A stretch of 18,188 nucleotides of DNA from the NCBI GenBank assembly GCA_044464175.1, contig JBIQLO010000067.1:1-18188 (forward strand), read 5' to 3'. The notes beneath the pieces are model-generated. The model saw nothing but the letters and a program-made list of their open reading frames with translations, did not search any database and had not been told where the DNA came from. The position numbers and the translations under genes are program-made. The stretch is from JBIQLO01 sp044464175 (GTDB lineage Bacteria; Planctomycetota; Phycisphaerae; Tepidisphaerales; Tepidisphaeraceae). The stretch's first letter is position 1. Each line of letters starts with the position of its first letter. Positions 6,751-14,220 of this stretch are shown piece after piece.

Positions 6751-7785
6751 ATGGCGACACTGAGCGACATTTCACGTGAAACAGGGCTGTCGGTGGCGAC
6801 GGTTTCCCATGCCCTCAACGACCGCCCCGGCTACAGCCGGGCGACGCGCCAGCGGGTGCAGGCCGCAGCGCGGGCGCTGGGGTATCGGGCCAATCCGCTG
6901 GCGCGGGGGCTGCTGGGCAAAAGCACCAAGACCATCGGGATTGTCTGGTCGCTGGGCCGGCCCAACGCCGAAGGGCTGGTGCGGGAACTGGCGATGCGGA
7001 TGTGGCGGCGGGGGTATCTGACCTTCATGGCCGACGGCTTGTCGGACCCGTCGGCCAGCCGGGAAATCCTGGCGGACCTGGGACGGCGGGGGGTGGACGG
7101 GGTGGTTCTGCAGGCCAACCACGGATTGCTGAATGATCCGGAGATTGTGGCTCGATTGAAGGGGTTCGGGGCGGCGGTGGCGGTGACGGACGAGATGGGG
7201 GCGCCGCCGGTGGACCTGGTGATTCAGGACATCTCCTACGCCATCGGGCAGATCATGGATTATTTCCGGGCGACGGGCCGGCGGCGAATCGGGTTTGCCG
7301 GGAGCGTTCATTCCAACGCGGAGAAGATCGGGCCGCTGCGGGCGAAATTGCAAGAATGGGGGGTGTCGGACAGGGATGTCACGATTGACACCGGAGAGGC
7401 GGGGCGGCCGCTGAATCATTATGAGCATTATGTGGCGGCTTTGAACCGGCATTTTCCGCCCGGGGGACGGGGATTTCCGTTTGACGCGGTGATCTGCGCC
7501 TCGGACGACGGGGCGGCGGCGGTGACCGGTTGGCTCAGGGGGCGGGGGCTGCGGGTTCCGGAGGATGTGGGGGTGGTGGGGGTGGGGGACGTCAATCTGA
7601 CCCGGGCGGCGAATCCGCCGCTGGCCAGCGTGGAGCGGCACTACGGCGAACTGGCCGAGGCGATCGATGGGATGCTGTTCCGGCGGCTGGGGCGGGGGGG
7701 AGGTGAGGCGAAAGTGAAGCGGGTTCCTTCTACGTTTGTCTGGCGCGAATCGGCGGGGAAGAAACCGGATCAGGATGAAAAATGA
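6751..7785 (+). CDS. LacI family transcriptional regulator
   Basis: The protein has 344 aa from ATG 6751, supported by GGAG (6741-6744) 6 nt upstream and by the family-typical N-terminus MATLSDISRETGLS. An upstream ATG at 6739 lies inside the operator. Residues 3-25 form the LacI helix-turn-helix (LSDISRETGLSVATVSHALN). The hinge helix is near 45-57 (YRANPLARGLLGKS). The rest is the periplasmic-binding-like sensor and dimerisation domain (TIGIVW start, ASDDGAAAVTGWL, VGVVGVGDVN). Such proteins usually repress sugar-use genes and are released by a sugar ligand. The gene is followed after 30 bp by a pseudopilin and then by two carbohydrate-active-type genes, so it probably controls them. Its own promoter carries a matching operator. 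Confidence 0.93.
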   Translation: MATLSDISRETGLSVATVSHALNDRPGYSRATRQRVQAAARALGYRANPLARGLLGKSTKTIGIVWSLGRPNAEGLVRELAMRMWRRGYLTFMADGLSDPSASREILADLGRRGVDGVVLQANHGLLNDPEIVARLKGFGAAVAVTDEMGAPPVDLVIQDISYAIGQIMDYFRATGRRRIGFAGSVHSNAEKIGPLRAKLQEWGVSDRDVTIDTGEAGRPLNHYEHYVAALNRHFPPGGRGFPFDAVICASDDGAAAVTGWLRGRGLRVPEDVGVVGVGDVNLTRAANPPLASVERHYGELAEAIDGMLFRRLGRGGGEAKVKRVPSTFVWRESAGKKPDQDEK

Positions 7786-7815
7786 ATCAGGGGAGATCTT
7801 ACAAAAGGAGCGGTC

Positions 7816-8493
7816 ATGTCACGGAAACAGGGTTTTACGTTGGTGGAGCTGCTCGTGGTGATCGGGATTATCTCGGCGCTGATCGCGATATTGCTGCCGG
7901 CCCTGAACAGGGCGCGGGAGGCGGCCAAGAAGGTGGCGTGCGCCAGCAACCTGAAACAGATCGGCATGGCGATGCACATGTACGCCAATGACAACAAGGG
8001 GTATTACCCGGTTTTGAAGAACCAGCACAACTGGAATGCGCCGTTGACGCTAGTGAGCGCGTTGGTGGTGAACGGAACGTATCTGCCGAACACGAACCCG
8101 AAGGCGTGGGGGTACAGCGCGGTGTTCCGTTGCCCGTCGGATTTGTCGGATTACACGAACAGCTATCCCAAGAGTTATGTCTACCGCCAGACGCACAACG
8201 GACACGATTACAGCGACGATCACGTCTATCCGGCCGACGGCATGGCCATGCGGACCAGCGACAACCCGCATTACACGCCGGGGCTTTGGCGCTGGCTGGT
8301 GACGGAAAAATACGCCACGGCCTATGACTATCAGCAACTCAACACGCCGGGCGGGCAGGCGTATGCCAACACGCCGCACACGATCGACAATGTGACCGTT
8401 CAAAGCTACTGGCACGCAAATGGAGGCAACACGCTTTATGATGACGGGCATGTGAAGTGGGTTCGCTTCGGGCGGGCGCTGGGAAATCCGTAG
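7816..8493 (+). CDS. Prepilin-type N-terminal cleavage/methylation domain protein with H-X9-DG motif (regulator-linked)
   Basis: This pseudopilin has 225 aa. AAGGAG (7805-7810) lies 5 nt before ATG 7816. It has a short 6-residue leader, MSRKQG, cleaved before F7; Glu11 is the +5 residue. The hydrophobic helix VVIGIISALIAILLPAL precedes the extracellular domain, which has several Tyr/His-rich segments. H200 and D210-G211 form the H-X9-DG motif. The first 45 mature residues are close to those of the pseudopilin at 924-1805, but the remainder differs, as expected for proteins with a shared stem and individual recognition domains. It follows the LacI regulator by 30 bp and is almost certainly cotranscribed with it. 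The family is greatly expanded in planctomycetes; a role in capturing or taking up polysaccharide is suspected but unproven here. Confidence 0.9.
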   Translation: MSRKQGFTLVELLVVIGIISALIAILLPALNRAREAAKKVACASNLKQIGMAMHMYANDNKGYYPVLKNQHNWNAPLTLVSALVVNGTYLPNTNPKAWGYSAVFRCPSDLSDYTNSYPKSYVYRQTHNGHDYSDDHVYPADGMAMRTSDNPHYTPGLWRWLVTEKYATAYDYQQLNTPGGQAYANTPHTIDNVTVQSYWHANGGNTLYDDGHVKWVRFGRALGNP

Positions 8494-8541
8494 AGGAGCG
8501 TTAGGTGATCCGGGCCGCGAGCCTGCATTGATGAATAAGGA

Positions 8542-8556
8542 GAGCCGCGCACGAAG
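8542..8556. repeat. Dispersed motif GAGCCGCGCACGAAG, copy A
   Basis: This exact 15-mer recurs at 15985-15999, and a one-base variant (first 14 nt) is the left arm of the terminator at 834. It lies 48 bp after the pseudopilin stop. No complementary arm is nearby, so it is not a hairpin here. Confidence 0.7.
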
Positions 8557-8575
8557 CAAGGGCTACATGGAAAAA

Positions 8576-8634
8576 ACCTGTGCTTTCGGTGTGGAAACGG
8601 CACAGGTCTGGGAGTACCGCGACCTGAGGCACCC
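8576..8634. repeat. REPIN-like palindromic element, partial copy
   Basis: The segment 8599-8634 (36 nt) matches the reverse complement of 17207-17242 at 32 of 36 positions. It can form two mutually exclusive stems that share one arm: ACCTGTGC (8576-8583) with GCACAGGT (8600-8607), or CAGGTC (8603-8608) with GACCTG (8621-8626). It lies in the 204-bp gap between the pseudopilin and the glycosidase-like gene, in the expected transcript. Confidence 0.75.
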
Positions 8635-8697
8635 ATCCATGGGGGAGTTTTATTCCCGTTAATCCACAGGTGACGGGTCGCTATTTGGGAGCATCAG

Positions 8698-10542
8698 ATG
8701 AAGAAGATTTTTTGCGCGGGCATTCTGTTGTCGCTGTTGTGCATGGCGTCAGCGCCGGGGGCGGATCAGAAGCAATGGGCTGCGTGGATGATTCCGGCCT
8801 CGCTGAACGCGGACAAGACGATCCGGGTGCTGGCGGGGCGGACGCAGATGCTGCCGCTGATGCTTCAGGCGTCGGAGGCGGTGAAGAAGCAGGGCAAGAC
8901 CCATGAGGTGACGCTGGAGCTGGACCTGCCGCCGGGGATGAAGGTGGCGCAGAGCCAGGGGGTATATGACTTGCTCAAGTCCGATGCTTCGGCGGGGGAG
9001 AAGGGGCGCGGGCGGTATGTCTGCACGGTGCGGGTGGAGAACCGGGACATGGCCGGGGCGCTGGGCAAGCGGCCCGCCTCGGAATGGCAGAACCAGACGT
9101 TTTTCGTGGAGGTGCCCGAGGCGATCGATCCGGGGCAGGCGTATGTGGGGCTGACGCTGCGGGCGGGGGAGGCGGTCCAGAGCTGGCGCTGGGCGGTGGC
9201 GCTGTCGGAGCTGACGCCGGCGGCGCATCGGCCCAGGCGCACGGTCCTGGGGTTGTGGAGCTACAGCCTGGGGCGGGCGGGAGCGGCCAGCGACGGAATC
9301 GGAAAATTCCTGTCCGATGCGGGGGTCGGGTTCATTCAATCCGCGCCGGCCGGGGCGTTCCGCGAGGCGATGAAGGCGCACGGGATTGTGACGGGCGGGA
9401 ACACGCACCACTCGCTTTTTTACAGCAAGGCGGCCCAGGATCAGGATGCGGCGGGGAAGCCGATCCTGAGCAATTACCCCAGCCCGGAGGGGATCATCGA
9501 ATTGCCGGCCGAGGCGGCGATCCCGGGGGTCAAATCGCTGGTGGAAAACGCGCGGCAGGGGGATGGGATCGCCACGTTTGACTACGAACCGCGGGGCACA
9601 ACCGGCTTTGCGCCCAGGGCGGTGGCGCGGTTCCAGAAGGAACACCACCTCAGCGACGCGGAGTTCAAGGCGTTCCGGGCGTACGTGGCCAAGCATGGCT
9701 CGCAGATGTTCAAGGTGACCGAACCGGCCATGGCGAATATCTGGAAACAATGGACGGCCTTCCGAAGCGCGCAGGTGGAGGGATACCTGCGGCGGATTTA
9801 CCAGGCGTTCAAGGCACAGGCGCCCGAAGCGCAACTGGCGGTGACGCCCAGTCGGAGTTTCGGGTCCGATTCAATGAGCACGCTGGCATTGGGATGCGAC
9901 AATTCGGTGATCGGATCATACGCCGACATCATCATGCCGCAGTTGTACAGCGGGTATGGGGGGATCAACGTCAAGCTCGTGATGCAGTACACGGCCGGGT
10001 GGCGTCAGACGCTGGCCCAGCGGGGCGCCAAGGCCAGGATCTGGCCGATCCTGGTGGTGCGGTATGCGGGCGCGTCGGTCTTCAACACGCCCAGCCGCGT
10101 GCGACAGCAGATTTTCGGGACGCTGGCCTCCGGGGCGCAGGGCCTGCTGCTTTACTACCCCGGCAACATGGATGCGCCCTACTGGCAGATGCTGGCGCGG
10201 ACCAGCGAAGAGGTGGCGGCCTATGAGGATTTCTATCAGGCGGGGCAGCGCGTGGACGGAGAGTTCAAGCTGGAGGGGATGCCGCAGGGGAGCGGGCAGG
10301 TCATCATGTGGCCGGGGTATCCCCAGACGGTGGAGAACCCGCAATGGGCGATGACCGCGCACCGGCTCAAGGGGCGGGTGCTGCTGACGCTGTTCAACCT
10401 GGAGGAGGGGAATGACCTGGTGTTCGACTTTGGCGACAAGGCGATGAAGGTCCTCCAGAGCAGCCATGTCCAGGAATCGGGGCCGGGCAAGTGGCTGGTG
10501 GGACCGCAGCAGGTGGGATTTGTGGTGGTGGAAGGGCCGTAA
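8698..10542 (+). CDS. Secreted TIM-barrel glycoside hydrolase-like protein
   Basis: The protein has 614 aa. GGGAG (8687-8691) lies 6 nt before ATG 8698. Residues 1-22 form a signal peptide (IFCAGILLSLLCMASAPGA). Residues 25-180 look like a beta-sandwich domain. From about 182 (TVLGLWSYS) to 520 the pattern is that of a (beta/alpha)8 barrel: VGFIQSAPAG, GIVTGGN, FDYEPRG with D295 and E297, LAVTPSRS, ADIIMPQLYSG, ARIWPILVVRYAG and GAQGLLLYYPGN. The D-x-E pair at a strand end is a reasonable catalytic candidate. The last 90 residues form a beta-rich C-terminal domain. I cannot name the GH family. Context (LacI regulator, pseudopilin, sialidase-fold neighbour) points to breakdown of an external polysaccharide or glycoconjugate. 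Confidence 0.82.
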   Translation: MKKIFCAGILLSLLCMASAPGADQKQWAAWMIPASLNADKTIRVLAGRTQMLPLMLQASEAVKKQGKTHEVTLELDLPPGMKVAQSQGVYDLLKSDASAGEKGRGRYVCTVRVENRDMAGALGKRPASEWQNQTFFVEVPEAIDPGQAYVGLTLRAGEAVQSWRWAVALSELTPAAHRPRRTVLGLWSYSLGRAGAASDGIGKFLSDAGVGFIQSAPAGAFREAMKAHGIVTGGNTHHSLFYSKAAQDQDAAGKPILSNYPSPEGIIELPAEAAIPGVKSLVENARQGDGIATFDYEPRGTTGFAPRAVARFQKEHHLSDAEFKAFRAYVAKHGSQMFKVTEPAMANIWKQWTAFRSAQVEGYLRRIYQAFKAQAPEAQLAVTPSRSFGSDSMSTLALGCDNSVIGSYADIIMPQLYSGYGGINVKLVMQYTAGWRQTLAQRGAKARIWPILVVRYAGASVFNTPSRVRQQIFGTLASGAQGLLLYYPGNMDAPYWQMLARTSEEVAAYEDFYQAGQRVDGEFKLEGMPQGSGQVIMWPGYPQTVENPQWAMTAHRLKGRVLLTLFNLEEGNDLVFDFGDKAMKVLQSSHVQESGPGKWLVGPQQVGFVVVEGP

Positions 10543-10551
10543 CGGTGACGT

Positions 10552-10584
10552 CTGTCGGACAGGCCGGTAGAATCCGTCCGACAG
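10552..10584 (+). promoter_or_regulatory. Hairpin in the glycosidase-sialidase intergenic gap, touching the ribosome site
   Basis: A 9-bp perfect stem, CTGTCGGAC (10552-10560) with GTCCGACAG (10576-10584), encloses a 15-nt loop. The right arm overlaps the first two bases of AGGAG (10583-10587), the Shine-Dalgarno of the next gene, so folding could lower its translation relative to the upstream gene. No U-tract follows, so it is not a standard terminator. Confidence 0.5.
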
Positions 10585-10593
10585 GAGACACGG

Positions 10594-11709
10594 GTGATTC
10601 AATCCATCGAGCGGCGGGTGATCTGGAATGGGCGGCGCGACGGGGGGACGTGGTTTCATCCCCGGGCGACGGCGCTGCCCGATGGCAGCGCGCTGATGAC
10701 CTGCCAGCGGATTACCGGGTCGGACAACTTCGGACAGGTGCATTGGAGCCGCTCGGCCGACGGGGGGCTCACCTGGTCAGCGCCCCGGCCCATCGAGGCG
10801 CTTGCCCGCGGGCCGATCGGGCAGGGGATCGAGGAGGGGGTGTGCGATGTGGTGCCGGAATACCACGCCCCCACAGGCAAGGTGCTGGCGATGGGGCACA
10901 CGGTCTTTTACAAGAACGATGCGCTGTATGGGGGTGATCCGCCGCCCGGGCATCGGCGGCGGCATTCGGTCTATACCGTCGGCGACGGGCGGGGGGGGTG
11001 GTCGGCCCGGCGGGAGCTGGAATGGCCCGATCCGCGGGGGGAGGCGTTCTGCATGTGCGGCTGCGCCCAGCGGGTGACGCTGGAGAACGGGGAGGTGCTG
11101 GTGCCGCTCTATGTCGCGCCGGTGGGGCGGGTGGACCGGATGGCGACGACCGCGCGCTATGGGTTTGACGGACAGACCCTGACCTATCGCCAGACCGGGC
11201 GGGTGCTGGAGCTGCCGGTGGGGCGCGGGCTGCTGGAGCCGAGTCTGACACGGTTTGACGGGGAGTTTTACCTGACAATCCGGGCGGAGGATGGACATGG
11301 GTATGTCAGCCGCTCGGCCGACGGGCTGGATTGGGAGGACATCCGCCCCTGGTGCTTCGACGATGGGACCGCGCTGGAGATGTCCACCACGCAGCAGCGC
11401 TGGCTGGTCCATCGGGGGGCATTGTATCTGGTCTACACGCGCAAAATGGGGGACAACCACGGCGTGGCCCGCTGGCGGGCCCCCCTGCTGATCGCGCAGG
11501 TGGACCCGGCCCAGCGCCGATTGATCCGCGCCAGCGAGCGGATCGTCTTTCCGATGGACGGCGACGGCATGGCCCCGGGCGACCGCGTGGCGCGGATGGG
11601 GAATTTTCATACGACGGCGGTGTCGGCCGGCGAATCCTGGGTGACGGTGGGGGAGGGGCGGCCCCATGACGGGTGGAACGGGGATACGCTGCTGGGGCGG
11701 ATCGTTTAG
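10594..11709 (+). CDS. Sialidase/neuraminidase-fold (BNR repeat) protein
   Basis: The protein has 371 aa from GTG 10594, with AGGAG (10583-10587) 6 nt upstream. Two Asp-box (BNR) motifs are visible: SRSADGGLTW at 52-61 and SRSADGLDW at 239-247. Spaced beta-blade segments (FHPRATALPDGSALMTCQ, RVTLENGEVLVPLYV, PSLTRFDGEFYLTIR, GALYLVYTRK, MGNFHTTAV) fit a six-bladed propeller of the exo-alpha-sialidase superfamily. There is no signal peptide, so the protein probably acts in the cytoplasm on imported material, unlike most sialidases. Asp-box propellers also include non-sialidases, so the substrate is open. It starts 51 bp after the glycosidase-like gene and is probably in the same transcript under the LacI regulator. 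Confidence 0.85.
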   Translation: MIQSIERRVIWNGRRDGGTWFHPRATALPDGSALMTCQRITGSDNFGQVHWSRSADGGLTWSAPRPIEALARGPIGQGIEEGVCDVVPEYHAPTGKVLAMGHTVFYKNDALYGGDPPPGHRRRHSVYTVGDGRGGWSARRELEWPDPRGEAFCMCGCAQRVTLENGEVLVPLYVAPVGRVDRMATTARYGFDGQTLTYRQTGRVLELPVGRGLLEPSLTRFDGEFYLTIRAEDGHGYVSRSADGLDWEDIRPWCFDDGTALEMSTTQQRWLVHRGALYLVYTRKMGDNHGVARWRAPLLIAQVDPAQRRLIRASERIVFPMDGDGMAPGDRVARMGNFHTTAVSAGESWVTVGEGRPHDGWNGDTLLGRIV

Positions 11710-11765
11710 GCTCATCCGAGCCGCGACGATCAAGCGGGGCGGCCGGGGTCCATCCCATCTGCATG

Positions 11766-12161
11766 CTACGACCTGGCCTCCAGCGCTTTTACCGCGCTGG
11801 TGGCGACCGCCCAGCCGAAGATCGCGCCATAGATCAATCCGGTGGCCACGGCCAGCAGGGTGAAGCCGCCGGCGACGCCGATGACGGCGAATTTCATGGC
11901 CGCGAACAGCACCGCCCCGACGCCGATGCCCGCGGGGATGGAGCGCGTGACCGCCACGACCACTCCCACGACGGCGCCGAAAACGCCGCCCATGACGGCC
12001 GCGCCGACCAGCGTCGCGACCAATCCATAGCGCGGGGCATCATGCCCGGGAAAGACGAAGCGCTGGATCAGGGCGACGATCAGGAAGAGGATCAAACCGG
12101 AGGCGGCTCCGGAAACCGTGGCATTGACGGCCGGAGGAGCGGAAGAGGTGCGTTGCGCCAT
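11766..12161 (-). CDS. Small multi-pass membrane protein of unknown function
   Basis: The protein has 131 aa from ATG 12161. GGAGG (12167-12171) lies 5 nt upstream, which favours this start over a TTG four codons earlier. After a short polar N-terminus (MAQRTSSAPPAVN) it is almost entirely hydrophobic, Gly/Ala/Val-rich, with about four transmembrane helices (near ASGLILFLIVALIQ, LVATLVGAAVMGGVFGAVVG, GIGVGAVLFAAMKFAVIG and FTLLAVATGLIYGAIFG). Glycine zippers such as GGVFGAVVG suggest tight helix packing. It is convergent with the sialidase-fold gene and divergent from nuoD. No family recognised. Confidence 0.8.
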   Translation of the reverse strand: MAQRTSSAPPAVNATVSGAASGLILFLIVALIQRFVFPGHDAPRYGLVATLVGAAVMGGVFGAVVGVVVAVTRSIPAGIGVGAVLFAAMKFAVIGVAGGFTLLAVATGLIYGAIFGWAVATSAVKALEARS

Positions 12162-12323
12162 GAAAACCTCCAATCGGCTGAGTTTTGGCCCCCGATTCTA
12201 CCGCGCACCCCTGTTTTCCGTACCGGCCGATTTGGCCCCTCCGCCGGCGGGGGGGTCACAGAGCCCTGGGATGGCGTAAAAAAATCCTGTTCGGGCGCGT
12301 ATGGAAGAAAATTCGGCAGCCCT

Positions 12324-12329
12324 TATAAT
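12324..12329 (+). promoter_or_regulatory. Perfect -10 box immediately upstream of nuoD
   Basis: TATAAT ends 9 nt before the nuoD ATG (12339). A start about 7 nt downstream would place +1 at about 12336, leaving a leader of 0-3 nt. I see no good -35 at the 16-18 nt spacings and no Shine-Dalgarno for nuoD. Confidence 0.6.
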
Positions 12330-12338
12330 GGCCGGACT

Positions 12339-13610
12339 ATGCCTTACACGTTGAGCGAATCATCGGCGGAATTGGCGCCGTTGGAGTCCGGCAGCGCCGG
12401 GGACAACCGCTGGGTGCTGAACTTCGGCCCGCAGCACCCGGCGACGCACACGACGCTGCGCCTGGTGCTGGAGCTGGACGGGGAGCGCATCGTCCGCGCC
12501 ACGCCCCACATCGGCTATCTCCACAGCGGATTCGAGAAGCTCGGGGAACACCTGAACTACAACCAGTACGTCACCATCGTGGACCGGATGGACTATTCGG
12601 CCCCGATCTACAACGAGCTGCCCTGGCACGGGGCGGCGGAGAAGCTGCTGGGCATTGAACTCACGCCGCGCTGCAAGGCCCTGCGCACCATCGCCGGGGA
12701 ACTGGGGCGGATTCAGTCGCACCTGCTGTGCATCGGCGCTGTGGGGCTGGACCTGGGGGCGTTCACCGCCTTCCTGTACGGCTTCAACCAGCGCGAGCTG
12801 ATCTACGACATCGTGGAGTTCATGAGCGGCCAGCGATTCCACACGAGCTGGACGCGGGTGGGGGGGCTGAACATGGACCTGCCCGATGAGGAGATGTACA
12901 AGCGCATGGTGCACAACCTCATCGACAACGAGCTGCCCAAGGCGGTGGAGGACATCGAGGCGCTGCTCAACAAGAACCGCATTTTCGTGGAGCGCACGCA
13001 GGGCGTGGGCGTGATTTCGCGCGAGGAGGCGACCGCCTGGAGCCTGACCGGCCCGATGGCCCGGGGCAGCGGCGTGCGGCGGGACATCCGCAAGAACGAG
13101 CCGTATCTCTGCTTCGTGGACAACTGGGACGGGCAGGGGACCCCGGCCGTCGATTTCAAGGTCCCGGTCATGGAGACCGGGGACGCCTACGCCCGGTACC
13201 TGGTGCGCCTGGAGGAAGTGAAGCAGTCGATGCACATCATCCGGCAACTGATCGACAACCTGCCCAAGGGGCCGGTCGACGTCAGCCCGGAAGGCAAGGA
13301 GACGCTGCCCCCCAAGGCCCAGGTCTACGGCAGCATCGAAGGGCTGATCCAGCACTTTGAGATGATCATGACCAACCGCGGCTTCTCCGCGCCGCAGGGC
13401 GAGGTCTACAGCTGCATCGAGAGCGCCAACGGGGAGCTGGGCTACTACATTGTCTCGGCCGGCGGCAACGTCCCCTGGCGGGTGCGGACCCGCCCGCCCT
13501 GCTTCATCAACTACCAGGTGTTCCCCAAGATGATCGAGGGGCATATGATTTCCGACGTGGTGGCGGTGCTGGGCAGCATCAACATCATCGCGGCGGAACT
13601 GGATCGGTGA
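12339..13610 (+). CDS. nuoD: NADH-quinone oxidoreductase subunit D
   Basis: NuoD (423 aa) is the 49-kDa subunit of respiratory complex I. It sits in the peripheral arm next to the membrane and, with NuoB, forms the quinone pocket. Family signatures are present in order: FGPQHPATHTTLRL at 29-42, PHIGYLHSGFEKLGE at 57-70, NYNQYVTIVDRMDY at 73-86, ERTQGVGVISREEA, GDAYARYLVRLEE, and GEVYSCIESANGELGYYIVS near the C-terminus. H37 and Y86 lie where the quinone-contacting His and Tyr of the family are found. The N-terminus begins MPYTLSESSAELAP, and the ATG has no Shine-Dalgarno. NuoE follows after 31 bp. NuoA, B and C are not upstream; the neighbour there is a divergent membrane protein. Confidence 0.96.
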   Translation: MPYTLSESSAELAPLESGSAGDNRWVLNFGPQHPATHTTLRLVLELDGERIVRATPHIGYLHSGFEKLGEHLNYNQYVTIVDRMDYSAPIYNELPWHGAAEKLLGIELTPRCKALRTIAGELGRIQSHLLCIGAVGLDLGAFTAFLYGFNQRELIYDIVEFMSGQRFHTSWTRVGGLNMDLPDEEMYKRMVHNLIDNELPKAVEDIEALLNKNRIFVERTQGVGVISREEATAWSLTGPMARGSGVRRDIRKNEPYLCFVDNWDGQGTPAVDFKVPVMETGDAYARYLVRLEEVKQSMHIIRQLIDNLPKGPVDVSPEGKETLPPKAQVYGSIEGLIQHFEMIMTNRGFSAPQGEVYSCIESANGELGYYIVSAGGNVPWRVRTRPPCFINYQVFPKMIEGHMISDVVAVLGSINIIAAELDR

Positions 13611-13641
13611 GATGATTTTTGTATTTGCAACGAGATGAACT

Positions 13642-14211
13642 ATGGCATGGATTGTTGAAGATCGACGGGCGGCGCGGGTGGAGGATGAGAACGGGCCGCG
13701 GCTGACCGAGGCGCTGAAAAAGCACATCGCCGAAACCTACTTCCCGCGCTATCCCACCAAGCGCGCCGTCACCCTGCCGGCGCTGCACGCGATTCAGCAC
13801 GAATTCGGCTGGATTTCGATGCGCGCGATGGAGGAGCTGGCCGAGTTTCTGGAGCTGGCTCCGGCCGAGGTGCTCGACACCGCCACGTTTTACGAGGAAT
13901 ACTGGCTCAAGCCCAAGGGCAAGTACCTGGTGCAGGTCTGCCGGTCGCTGGCGTGCGAAATCTGCGGCTCCAAACAGTTGACCGAGCGCATGAAGCAGAA
14001 GCTCGGCATCGAGGTGGGGCAGACGACGCCCGACGGCAAGTACACGCTGGTGGAACTGGAGTGCCTGGGCTCCTGCGGCACCGCCCCGTGCGCCCTGGTG
14101 AACGAGGTGCTGCACGAGACGATCTCGCCGGAGCAGTTGGAAAAGGTGGTCGAGTCGCTGCCGGATGACCCGCATCACCACACCGATCCCTCCATCACCT
14201 GGGAAAAGTGA
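13642..14211 (+). CDS. nuoE: NADH-quinone oxidoreductase subunit E ([2Fe-2S], thioredoxin-like)
   Basis: NuoE (189 aa) is the 24-kDa subunit of the NADH dehydrogenase module of complex I and carries cluster N1a. An N-terminal helical bundle (RLTEALKKHIA, LPALHAIQHEFGWIS, MEELAEFLELAPAEVLD) precedes the thioredoxin-like domain. The four [2Fe-2S] ligands are C100 and C105 (C-x4-C) and C141 and C145 (C-x3-C, in CLGSCGTAPC). Additional Cys at 108 and 150 are not canonical ligands. The C-terminus is a short His/Asp-rich tail (DDPHHHTD). ATG 13642 has only a weak GAG upstream. It follows nuoD by 31 bp and is presumably cotranscribed. Its usual partner nuoF is not downstream. Confidence 0.95.
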   Translation: MAWIVEDRRAARVEDENGPRLTEALKKHIAETYFPRYPTKRAVTLPALHAIQHEFGWISMRAMEELAEFLELAPAEVLDTATFYEEYWLKPKGKYLVQVCRSLACEICGSKQLTERMKQKLGIEVGQTTPDGKYTLVELECLGSCGTAPCALVNEVLHETISPEQLEKVVESLPDDPHHHTDPSITWEK

Positions 14212-14220
14212 CCCATCGCC

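Noticed and set aside
8541..8634. CRISPR-like or riboswitch-like structure in the pseudopilin-glycosidase gap
   Set aside because: There is no regular repeat-spacer pattern and no known aptamer core; the structure is explained by the dispersed motif and the palindromic element.
12236..12255. GC-rich palindrome between the small membrane gene and nuoD
   Set aside because: It is mainly a run of C then G with one wobble and no loop or T-tract; composition alone can explain it.
11673..12338. N-terminal extension of nuoD in the same frame (about 220 extra residues)
   Set aside because: The extension is antisense to the membrane protein at 11766-12161, is Asp/Gly/Arg-rich, and NuoD homologs begin close to the ATG at 12339.
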